A stretch of 5,532 bases of DNA, taken from contig CAZKPU010000132.1 of NCBI GenBank assembly GCA_964554715.1, positions 1 through 5,532 on the forward strand, read 5' to 3'. Positions 1 to 5,532 of this stretch are shown piece after piece. The stretch's first letter is position 1. Each line of letters begins with the position of its first letter. The DNA is from RXOA01 sp964554715 (GTDB lineage Bacteria > Bipolaricaulota > Bipolaricaulia > UBA7950 > UBA9294). The notes beneath the pieces were generated by a model. The model saw nothing but the letters and a program-made list of their open reading frames with translations, was not told the origin of the DNA and ran no database searches. The position numbers and the translations under genes were made by a program.

Positions 1-258
1 TCTGGTTACCTTTTTCCCACCAAAGGAAAGACGGTAGAAATATATCCCCGGAGCCACCCTGACACCCCTGTTGTTATTCCCGTCCCACGTCACACGGTAC
101 TGGCCGGCGCTCTGCAGAGCGTCGACGAGCGTTCTTACCTTTCTTCCCGCCACATCGTATACCACGAGTGTCACCCGCTCGTCACAGGACGGAATGCTGT
201 ACTGAATGACCGTCGAGCCGGTCTTGCGGAACGGGTTCGGATAGTTCTGCGCAAGAGA
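1..258 (-). other. C-terminal FlgD-Ig-like / Por-type sorting domain of the protease
   Basis: Residues 866-951 run from VSLAQNYPNPF through SIPSCDERVTLVVYD, VAGRKVRTLV, YRVTWDGNNN and APGIYFYRLSFGGKK to the window edge. This is the conserved order of the FlgD-Ig-like domain found at the C-terminus of many exported proteins in FCB-group and related bacteria. There it resembles or acts as a type IX secretion signal. The final beta strand (normally K/R then hydrophobics and a terminal K or R) lies off the left edge. Whether a type IX apparatus exists in this organism cannot be judged here. Confidence 0.85.
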
Positions 259-2853
259 AACCCTGCTCTGTCGCTCTTCGACAGTCCGGTACAAGTATAC
301 GACGGGATCGCTCGTCAGGTAGGGATCGTAGTCGACGTCACCCTGGAACTTGGCAGGATTGGGCGATTCACCGCCGCCGGTTCCCCACCAGTTATTCTCC
401 GCCCATATCGTGTACGATGGCGACGTGTACACGTACCACTGCTGATTGTAAATCGAGTTGTGGCCACCCATCAGGAGCAAGCCCAGGCAGGGTTCGGCGT
501 CGTATTCGATCTTCACGCCCACGAGATTCTGCTCGATCTTGCAATGTCCGATGACCGGATCGCTGTTCGCCCCGCTGCACAGCACACCACCGACATCGTT
601 CTTCCAGCTTTTCGAGTGCCCTATCGATCCTGACGATTGACAATAATGGATGCCGTTCTGACCGTTCTCTTCAAGGACACACCACTCCATGTCGCATCGC
701 TCGGAATCGACGACCTTGAATCCGTCGTGGGAGTTGTTCTTGATATCGCATCGGGTTGCAGAAACGTCATCCGCGCCTGAGACGTAAATGCCGTAATAAT
801 TATCCTCTGCCTGGCAGGTATCGATAGCAACGCTGTCGCACCCCGAAACCATGATCCCAACCGATCCATTGTTCGAGAAAGACGAATTGCTGATGATCGA
901 TCCGCCTGCCGTCGGTCCCATCAGAAACAGTCCGTGAACCTCACTGTCGACGATGGAGCAATCGGATATTTCCATCGGGCTGTATGACTTGATCCCATGA
1001 TATGCGCTTGAAACGTGGCAATGGGAGAACTCCGCGCTCGCCGTGCTCCCGTAAATTCTGATCCCCGTCCAATAGCCGGATAGAGGTCCGCCGGCAGGAA
1101 TGATGTGAACTGGATTCGCTGCTGTCCCGTTCGCGACGAGCGTCCCATAGACCTTTACTTCGGTCCTCGTCGAATCCTCGCCACCACCCTCATCGTCCTG
1201 CCTGAGAATCAGCAGTCTGCACCCCGGATCGAGTGTGAGCGTATACCCGCTCGCAACTGTCAGATCGCCGCGTATGAATACATCCCCTTCCAGCGTCAAA
1301 TCGTAATCGATCGTACCGCTCAGCGCCGCGTCCTTGACGAGGGAAAGTGCGTTGTAGATGTTGAGAATCCCCGTGCCTTTCTTCCTGTCGTACGCAAAGG
1401 CGGTGAATCCGGGCATCCAGGGATCGAAGAATCCGAGAAACGGGCGGCCTTCTTCTTCTGGCACTATGGGATCGCACCAGACCGGCTGTGTGTGATACCC
1501 CCAGTATGTCAACGGGTCGTATGTCGACGATTTCAAGATGTACTTGATCTCATGATGGGTCAGAAACGGATCGACGGCCCACAGTAGCGCGGCCGCGCCT
1601 GACACATGCGCAGTTGCGACCGATGTGCCGTATACCGTATGATAGCAATTGTAACAAAACGAAGTGGTATTAATTTTAGAACTGAGTGTCAGAATGGATT
1701 TCCTGCATGAGTCAGCCGCAGTCGAATCACTGAAGATACCCCCTGGAGCCGACAGATCGACATACACTTCGCAGGTATCGGGACCGAGGTAGTTTGTATA
1801 GTCGGGAGAAAAGAACGCGGAATCAACGGCGCCAACACTGATCACGTTGGAATAGAAATTATCCGGCGATAGCCGCGAAAACAGCGCTGGGTATTGAACC
1901 TCGTACGCACCAGGCTTGCCGGAATCATCCGGGATCGTATTGCCGGCTGCCGCAACGATGAGCACATTGTTCTCGTCTGCGTAAGCGACCGCATTCTCCA
2001 GTGAGGCAAGGGTATCACCTAGAACCGGTATGCTGATGCTCGCATTGATGATATATCGCTTGTCCGGATTGGCGATCGCGGTATCGACAACGCATTCGAT
2101 CCCTTTCTTCAACCACTCGGCAAGTACTATCCCACGGCCGTCATCGGATATGCCGACTTTAATGAACCATACTCTCGGATACCAAGCTGTTCCGGCTATT
2201 CCGAACATATTGGAATGCGCGGCTACTATTCCAGCAACACCCATGGCATGGTTATAACAATCATCATATGCCTCCTGGATTATTCCCCCTATTCTTGCAA
2301 AATTGAACTCTGAAGGATCTTGGATTACCCTTGAGTTATTACTTGGCATATCCTCATGGTTCCTGTACCCGGAATCGAGAATCGCCACGACGACGTTTGA
2401 ATCGCCTTGTGAAAAGAGTTCCCAGCTTTCGTTTGCCTTGACGCTGTTCAGCGCCCATTGCTCCGGGTAGCGTGGATCCGAAACGGGCATATCGGCAAAC
2501 GTGCCCGCAAAGTTCAATTCGGCATACTCGACGTGATCCTCTGCCTTCAGACTCTCTGCCAGGAGTCTTACATCAATGTTATCCTTGAAACTCATCACCG
2601 TGTGTTGAATGCCTCTGGCGTTTCCCGCGCTTCGGATTTCCGCCCCATATTTACGGGCGGTGCCATCACGAGTGCCCGCATCAATATCTCCCTCGAAACC
2701 GACGAGCAATTGGTTCGAGACATACCGATAGACCCCGTCGGACGTTTGTATGGTCTTTAACTTGATTCTCTCTGGATACTGAGATGCTTCGGAATGAGGA
2801 AAATGCAGCAAGAAGAAGACAGCAATGGCAGCTGCACGACCGAGATGCTTCAT
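1..2853 (-). CDS. Secreted subtilisin-family (S8) serine protease with C-terminal beta-helix and FlgD-like sorting domain, 3' end cut by window edge
   Basis: My translation from the ATG at 2853 is open for 951 codons to base 1, so only the last few codons are missing. Residues 1-23 look like a Sec signal peptide, with likely cleavage after SEA. Residues 41-115 resemble an inhibitor-type propeptide (YVSNQLLVGF, then VEYAELN). The peptidase domain (about 125-510) has Asp160 in VAILDSG, His202 in NHAMGVAG, oxyanion Asn305 in AAAGN and nucleophile Ser411 in GTSVATAHVSG, so the triad is complete. The His and Ser boxes are unusual: HGTHVAG is expected but HAMGVAG is found, and the normal Pro of GTSMAxPH is Ala. 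Residues 607-782 form about eight beta-helix rungs of roughly 23 residues. Residues 866-951 are a FlgD-Ig-like tail (AQNYPNPF, YDVAGRKVRTL, APGIYFYRL). The likely role is extracellular or surface proteolysis; the substrate is unknown. The gene has its own promoter and a good Shine-Dalgarno, GAGGAAGGG, 9 bases before the ATG. The S8 assignment is firm; activity is inferred. Confidence 0.95.
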   Translation of the reverse strand, partial: MKHLGRAAAIAVFFLLHFPHSEASQYPERIKLKTIQTSDGVYRYVSNQLLVGFEGDIDAGTRDGTARKYGAEIRSAGNARGIQHTVMSFKDNIDVRLLAESLKAEDHVEYAELNFAGTFADMPVSDPRYPEQWALNSVKANESWELFSQGDSNVVVAILDSGYRNHEDMPSNNSRVIQDPSEFNFARIGGIIQEAYDDCYNHAMGVAGIVAAHSNMFGIAGTAWYPRVWFIKVGISDDGRGIVLAEWLKKGIECVVDTAIANPDKRYIINASISIPVLGDTLASLENAVAYADENNVLIVAAAGNTIPDDSGKPGAYEVQYPALFSRLSPDNFYSNVISVGAVDSAFFSPDYTNYLGPDTCEVYVDLSAPGGIFSDSTAADSCRKSILTLSSKINTTSFCYNCYHTVYGTSVATAHVSGAAALLWAVDPFLTHHEIKYILKSSTYDPLTYWGYHTQPVWCDPIVPEEEGRPFLGFFDPWMPGFTAFAYDRKKGTGILNIYNALSLVKDAALSGTIDYDLTLEGDVFIRGDLTVASGYTLTLDPGCRLLILRQDDEGGGEDSTRTEVKVYGTLVANGTAANPVHIIPAGGPLSGYWTGIRIYGSTASAEFSHCHVSSAYHGIKSYSPMEISDCSIVDSEVHGLFLMGPTAGGSIISNSSFSNNGSVGIMVSGCDSVAIDTCQAEDNYYGIYVSGADDVSATRCDIKNNSHDGFKVVDSERCDMEWCVLEENGQNGIHYCQSSGSIGHSKSWKNDVGGVLCSGANSDPVIGHCKIEQNLVGVKIEYDAEPCLGLLLMGGHNSIYNQQWYVYTSPSYTIWAENNWWGTGGGESPNPAKFQGDVDYDPYLTSDPVVYLYRTVEERQSRVSLAQNYPNPFRKTGSTVIQYSIPSCDERVTLVVYDVAGRKVRTLVDALQSAGQYRVTWDGNNNRGVRVAPGIYFYRLSFGGKKVTR
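508..1035 (-). repeat. Parallel beta-helix repeats in the protease (about eight rungs)
   Basis: Residues 607-782 of the protease repeat about every 20-25 residues. Rungs begin near residues 609, 629, 654, 677, 699, 722, 744 and 768. Each has a pattern like I-x-x-C/S-x-hydrophobic-x-x-N-x-x-x-G-hydrophobic, for example ISDCSIVDSEVHGLFL and ATRCDIKNNSHDGFKV. This matches right-handed parallel beta-helix (PbH1-type) repeats. The solenoid closes with the motif AENNWWGTGGGESPNP (818-833), a common end to such helices in exported proteins. In S8 enzymes this kind of added domain could bind a glycan or surface, but that is inference. The repeats are diverged at DNA level. Confidence 0.8.
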
Positions 2854-2861
2854 CAATGAAC

Positions 2862-2871
2862 ACCCTTCCTC
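2862..2871 (-). promoter_or_regulatory. Ribosome binding site of the protease gene
   Basis: The minus strand reads GAGGAAGGG at 2871-2863, followed by nine bases and the ATG at 2853. The purine-rich match and spacing support this start over any internal Met. The site lies on the 3' side of a small predicted hairpin (2862-2879). Confidence 0.75.
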
Positions 2872-2879
2872 TGAAGGAT
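2862..2879 (-). promoter_or_regulatory. Leader hairpin that could cover the Shine-Dalgarno
   Basis: On the minus strand ATCCTTC pairs with GAAGGGT around an AGAG loop, giving a seven-pair stem that includes one T-G wobble. The 3' arm contains most of the Shine-Dalgarno. With the predicted transcript start near 2882, the stem would sit almost at the 5' end of the mRNA. It could limit initiation or stabilise the message. Such short inverted repeats also arise by chance, so a regulatory role is only a suggestion. Confidence 0.4.
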
Positions 2880-2888
2880 TGCTGTTCT

Positions 2889-2917
2889 ATTATATTATTC
2901 AATTGTATTGTCGTCAA
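2889..2917 (-). promoter_or_regulatory. Sigma70-type promoter for the protease gene
   Basis: The minus strand has TTGACG at 2917-2912 and a perfect TATAAT at 2894-2889, separated by exactly 17 bases. This is one mismatch from the full housekeeping consensus with optimal spacing. It lies in an AT-rich island: 2881-2940 is about 32% GC by my count. The predicted start is near 2881-2883, giving a leader of about 30 bases before the ATG at 2853. The -35 begins 20 bases after the stop of the upstream gene, so the protease can be transcribed on its own. Confidence 0.75.
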
Positions 2918-2936
2918 TTCATATTCCACCTCGAAA

Positions 2937-4922
2937 TCACCGCAGCAGGACGAGGCGGATCGAGCGGGTCTCCTTCCCCGCTCGCAGGCGGCAGAAGTAG
3001 ACCCCCGAGGCGGCGGGGCGCCCCGCGTCGTCCAGGCCGTCCCAGCGGAGCTCGTGCCGGCCCGGGGAGAGCTCCCCCGCCGCGAGCCTGCGCACGAGCC
3101 GGCCGGCCGCGTCGTAGATCGCCAGGCGCGCCTCGGCGCGCACCGGGAGATCGAAGGCGATCGTCGTCGAGGGGTTGAACGGGTTGGGACGGTTCTGGTG
3201 CAGGGCCAGGGGCGCCGCCGGGATCCGCAGCGGGGCCGTCTCGAAGAGCACGCGCCGCTCGGCGGCGCTCTCCTCGTATGCCACGCGGTAGACGTATGCC
3301 GTGCCCGGTTCGATGCCGTGGTCGACGTAGGCATAGGAGCGCACATCCTCGTCGCACGACAGGTGCGACAGCTCGAGATACTCTCCCGCATCGTCGCCCT
3401 TCCGCAGCACGACGAACTCTCCGCCGCCGATCGCCGAGACCGTCCACTCGAGCCGCACTTCCCTTGCGGACACCGACGCCTCGTGCGCCTGGAGCAGCGT
3501 CGGCACCGGCACCAGACCGGACGCCGTCACCCGCTTGGCGAAGATGCGTCCAGGCTCACAATCGTAATTGTGCGGCCAGGAGACGATCCCTCCGCCTGCA
3601 CCATCACTCACCATCCACATGATGCCAATGGATCCTTCGTCAGCGTGGAACACGTTGACGCCTTCCGGCGCCCAGAGGAAATCACCGCTCGTGTCGACAC
3701 GCTGTGCGTAGATGTCATTCGCCGTTCTGGATAAACGAGACTCGAACCACGAGACGACGACTCCACCTGCGCCATCATCAACGATGCGAGGATTCCCCTG
3801 GCTTTCCGGCGAGGCATACAACGGAATACCGTTCTCCATCCATTGCGGAGCTCCCAGCGAGTCGAGCTTCTGGCAGTACACACCAGACGCTCCCGGCCTC
3901 ACATCCATCCACACGACGAAGATGTTGTTCATGTCGATTACCACGGGAGAGGATTCCGTCGCCCACCAGTCCGGGGACATGCAGACCGGCGCGCCCGCCG
4001 AGTCCCACGCGATCGTCCCGTCGGCACGAACATGCTGCGCCAGGATATCTTCCCGCGAACTGAGCTCCTCTCCTTCAATACACCACGTGAATACCGCTCC
4101 GCCCTCACCGTCGGAGGCAACTCCATTGATGTGCTCGTCCCTGTCCGTCATGTTCGTCGTCAGCTTCAACCCGCCCTCGGCCCAGCGCACCTCTCCCGCG
4201 CCGCTGACCCGCTGGGCGAACACGTACCCCGTGCTGCCGTAGCGGCCGTCGGACCACACGGCGACGGCGCCGCCGCATCCGTCCTCGGCCACCGCTGCCC
4301 CCCCGAGAAACGGATACGGATCAAGCGAGTACGAGGCACCGATCCTCACGCCTTCCGTCCCCCACAGCAGCGCCCCGCTCGAGTCCACCCGCTGCGCGTA
4401 GAAATCCGTGTACCCGTCCCGCAGATCCTTCCAGACGACGATCACGCCTCCGGCATCGTCCGGTACGGGAACCGGGTGATACCGTTCCCCCGGCGCCACG
4501 CACAGCAGTATGCCGTCCTGCGCCCATGCCACCGTCCCGTCTTCCCGTATCCGCTGTAGGTACGCCTCGTCCTCACCATCCCGCGGATCCGTCCAGGCGA
4601 TGTATCCACCGCCGGCGCCGTCCATCGCGCACCGTGGACGATACTGATCGTCGGTGGCCCCGCACACACAGACGCCTGCCGCTTCCCACACGAGCCAACC
4701 GTCCCCATCTATCCGCTGCGCGTAGATGTCCATATTCCCGTTCCGTGCATCCTCCCACGAGATCAACGCTCCACCCATTCCATCGGCCGACAGCCTCTGA
4801 TAGTTCTGGTAATAGGTGCTCGTGCAAACGGGCGTCCCACTCGCGATCCACTGCGCACCCGCCGGAAGCGGGAAGAGCGCCACCAGGACATACGAAACTA
4901 CTCCTATAATGAACACTCTCAT
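2937..4922 (-). CDS. Secreted repeat protein (eight DGAGG/YAQRVD-type repeats) with Fn3-like and FlgD-like C-terminal domains
   Basis: This 661-residue protein starts with a signal peptide (hydrophobic MRVFIIGVVSYVLVALFPLP, likely cut after AGA). Residues 47-469 hold eight repeats of 53-59 residues with the pattern DGxGGxxxxW-x-D-x-R-x-G, then D-I-Y-A-Q-R-V-D-x-x-G-x-x-x-W-x-x-x-G. Repeats 5, 6 and 8 are the most diverged. The regular beta-rich pattern suggests a beta-propeller, possibly eight-bladed, but no fold is proven. Residues 478-562 look fibronectin III-like (VRLEWTVS, FVVLRKGD, PGTAYVYRVAYE). Residues 573-661 are a FlgD-Ig-like sorting domain (HQNRPNPFNPSTTIAF, YDAAGRLVRRL, SGVYFCRL, ending RLVLLR). 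I see no catalytic motif; a binding or structural surface role is inference. The ATG lies 4 bases after the stop of the upstream gene and has a strong Shine-Dalgarno overlapping that stop. Confidence 0.93.
   Translation of the reverse strand: MRVFIIGVVSYVLVALFPLPAGAQWIASGTPVCTSTYYQNYQRLSADGMGGALISWEDARNGNMDIYAQRIDGDGWLVWEAAGVCVCGATDDQYRPRCAMDGAGGGYIAWTDPRDGEDEAYLQRIREDGTVAWAQDGILLCVAPGERYHPVPVPDDAGGVIVVWKDLRDGYTDFYAQRVDSSGALLWGTEGVRIGASYSLDPYPFLGGAAVAEDGCGGAVAVWSDGRYGSTGYVFAQRVSGAGEVRWAEGGLKLTTNMTDRDEHINGVASDGEGGAVFTWCIEGEELSSREDILAQHVRADGTIAWDSAGAPVCMSPDWWATESSPVVIDMNNIFVVWMDVRPGASGVYCQKLDSLGAPQWMENGIPLYASPESQGNPRIVDDGAGGVVVSWFESRLSRTANDIYAQRVDTSGDFLWAPEGVNVFHADEGSIGIMWMVSDGAGGGIVSWPHNYDCEPGRIFAKRVTASGLVPVPTLLQAHEASVSAREVRLEWTVSAIGGGEFVVLRKGDDAGEYLELSHLSCDEDVRSYAYVDHGIEPGTAYVYRVAYEESAAERRVLFETAPLRIPAAPLALHQNRPNPFNPSTTIAFDLPVRAEARLAIYDAAGRLVRRLAAGELSPGRHELRWDGLDDAGRPAASGVYFCRLRAGKETRSIRLVLLR
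2940..3206 (-). other. C-terminal FlgD-Ig-like / Por-type sorting domain of the repeat protein
   Basis: Residues 573-661 carry HQNRPNPFNPSTTIAFDL, YDAAGRLVRRLAAG, RHELRWDGLDDAGRP, SGVYFCRLRAGK and the basic-hydrophobic end RSIRLVLLR. This is a complete copy of the domain that is cut off in the neighbouring protease. The two share the framework (QN.PNPF, YD.AGR.VR.L, WDG, G.YF.RL) but little else, so they are not a recent duplication. The encoding DNA is very GC-rich: 3001-3120 has only 22 A/T in 120 bases. Confidence 0.88.
3516..4784 (-). repeat. Eight tandem protein repeats (53-59 residues each)
   Basis: The repeat cores begin at residues 47, 101, 155, 214, 271, 330, 383 and 440, so the period is 53-59. 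Repeat 3 is typical: DDAGGVIVVWKDLRDG, then YTDFYAQRVDSSG and LLWGTEGV. Repeat 6 has lost the DGxGG turn (DMNNIF). Repeat 5 lacks the D-x-R acidic/basic pair. Repeat 8 keeps only DGAGGGIVSW and FAKRVTASG before the Fn3-like domain. Similar repeats recur in exported proteins of candidate phyla that carry FlgD-like tails; the ligand is unknown. The nucleotide copies are well diverged, so this is an old duplication. Confidence 0.85.
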
Positions 4923-4926
4923 CTCG

Positions 4927-4937
4927 TCACCGCCCTA
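4927..4937 (-). promoter_or_regulatory. Ribosome binding site of the repeat-protein gene, overlapping the upstream stop codon
   Basis: The minus strand reads TAGGGCGGTGA, matching 9 of 11 positions of the full anti-16S complement TAAGGAGGTGA. The last three bases are the stop codon of the upstream gene, and the ATG follows after CGAG. The GGCGG core ends 7 bases before the ATG. This strong, overlapping site implies translational coupling and supports the ATG at 4922 as the true start. Confidence 0.7.
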
Positions 4938-5532
4938 TTTCGGCATCGGGCGCCGTTGAATACAGAACCTCCAAATGCACATCAACATCCGATACTTCAT
5001 ACCGTACCTGCTCTCGGGCCAGATCATCGGCGGACAGTTTGACCAAGAGACCGTTGTTGGCGATGACGCCGCTCACCCATTTCCGCACGATATCGGTTAC
5101 ATCGATCTGTATGTCCCTGGATCCATCCTCGGATTTCAACCAATAACGGGCACTGCGATTATCCGTCGAATAATCACCTCCCGGATTTTCCCATGGGCTA
5201 TTCCATGCAACGTGCCCCGACAATCTCCAATCAGCTGTAACAGGATATACCTCTATCGTACCAACACTGCCGTTCTCGACCTTCATACGACAGTTGAACA
5301 TCGCAAAATCGATTTCGATATCGGTCGTTTCCATTTCCTCCGGCAGATCGAAATACAGCACTATCCTTCTGTCCAGCGCATTATCGGGATTGACGATAGT
5401 CTGCATATCGTCTGCAGGAACGATCGCTTTCATCCCGAACGCACTTGTCGCTGGAAGGAAAATCATCACTGCCACCGCCCCGTCCGCCAGCTTAAGTTTA
5501 CCGAGCTTATCCTTGACCGCCCCGGTAAAGGC
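4927..5532 (-). CDS. Exported protein with a single DNRLRE-like domain, 5' end apparently beyond the window
   Basis: The frame is open from the right edge to the TGA at 4927-4929. The first start inside the window is a GTG at 5475, giving 182 residues. The 19 codons upstream have no stop and include KDKLGKLKLADG directly before the hydrophobic stretch AVAVMIFLPATSAFG. That looks like a signal peptide with a basic n-region, so I favour a start off the edge. From the GTG, residues 25-175 resemble the DNRLRE family of exported beta-sandwich domains: LDRRIVLYFDLP, then WRLSGHVAWNSPWENPGGDY, then DIQIDVTDIVRKWVSGVIAN and NGLLVKL. Such domains occur in surface and carbohydrate-associated proteins; no catalytic residues are apparent. 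Unlike its two neighbours it has no FlgD-like tail. It is first in the visible operon and probably coupled to the repeat-protein gene. The family call is moderate. Confidence 0.8.
   Translation of the reverse strand, partial: AFTGAVKDKLGKLKLADGAVAVMIFLPATSAFGMKAIVPADDMQTIVNPDNALDRRIVLYFDLPEEMETTDIEIDFAMFNCRMKVENGSVGTIEVYPVTADWRLSGHVAWNSPWENPGGDYSTDNRSARYWLKSEDGSRDIQIDVTDIVRKWVSGVIANNGLLVKLSADDLAREQVRYEVSDVDVHLEVLYSTAPDAEIGR

Noticed and set aside
392..1587. Several short frames on both strands (392-643, 458-640, 621-869, 921-1148, 1105-1587, 1190-1477)
   Set aside because: All lie inside the protease frame, which is continuous here and encodes recognisable beta-helix rungs and the end of the S8 domain.
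1..2853. Possible frameshift or pseudogene in the protease, suggested by the many short overlapping frames
   Set aside because: Translating the minus strand from 2853 gave 951 uninterrupted codons with the catalytic residues, helix repeats and tail in one frame.
2900..2910. CAAT-ACA-ATTG inverted repeat between the -35 and -10
   Set aside because: A four-base arm in an AT-rich spacer is expected by chance; there is no second copy to support an operator.
2854..2936. Intrinsic terminator after the repeat-protein gene
   Set aside because: No GC-rich stem followed by a T-run is present. The only stem is the short leader hairpin beside the protease start.
2681..3447. Two long minus-strand frames (2681-3391 and 2914-3447) overlapping the repeat protein
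   Set aside because: Both are off-frame readings of the very GC-rich FlgD-like segment, with Arg/Ala-rich products. The true frame there encodes the complete sorting domain.
2784..3734. Open frame of 316 codons on the plus strand
   Set aside because: It lies opposite the 3' half of the repeat-protein gene and runs across the protease start and its promoter. Its product is Arg/Pro/Gln-rich with no domain, and the GC-rich opposite strand readily leaves such frames open.
3843..4559. Open frame of 238 codons on the plus strand
   Set aside because: Antisense to the well-supported repeat region, with a low-complexity His/Arg/Val-rich product and no recognisable motif.

Overview
The window holds three protein-coding genes, all on the minus strand and in transcription order from right to left. 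They are a short exported protein with a DNRLRE-like domain (5' end apparently beyond the right edge), a 661-residue secreted protein with eight beta-rich repeats, and a subtilisin-family (S8) protease with a predicted parallel beta-helix. The protease frame is open to base 1, so only its last few codons are missing. Together the genes fill almost the whole window. I see no RNA gene, mobile element or CRISPR array, and no convincing plus-strand gene.

The organism is a bacterium. Both large proteins end in FlgD-Ig-like (Por secretion tail type) domains with the hallmark QN.PNPF, YD.AGR and G.YF.RL motifs. The repeat protein also has a fibronectin III-like linker followed by the NRPNPFNPSTTIAF signature. 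From memory, this style of exported protein is typical of FCB-superphylum and neighbouring candidate lineages such as Eisenbacteria or Krumholzibacteriota. The promoter before the protease is of the TTGACG/TATAAT type, not the TTTG/TANNTTTG type of Bacteroidota, which points away from a true Bacteroidota host. The phylum is an inference.

Layout: 4927-5532 is the DNRLRE-like protein. Its stop lies 4 bases before the start of the repeat protein (2937-4922), and the repeat protein's Shine-Dalgarno overlaps that stop, so the two look translationally coupled. An AT-rich gap of 83 bases (2854-2936) follows. It carries a near-perfect sigma70-type promoter and a small hairpin covering the ribosome binding site, and leads into the protease (1-2853).

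All three products appear to be exported. A reasonable but unproven reading is a group of cell-surface or secreted proteins: a processing or degradative peptidase beside binding or structural proteins that may use the same C-terminal sorting route. No partner or substrate can be read from the sequence. The repeat-protein gene is strongly mosaic in base composition, with its 3' module above 80% GC in places.
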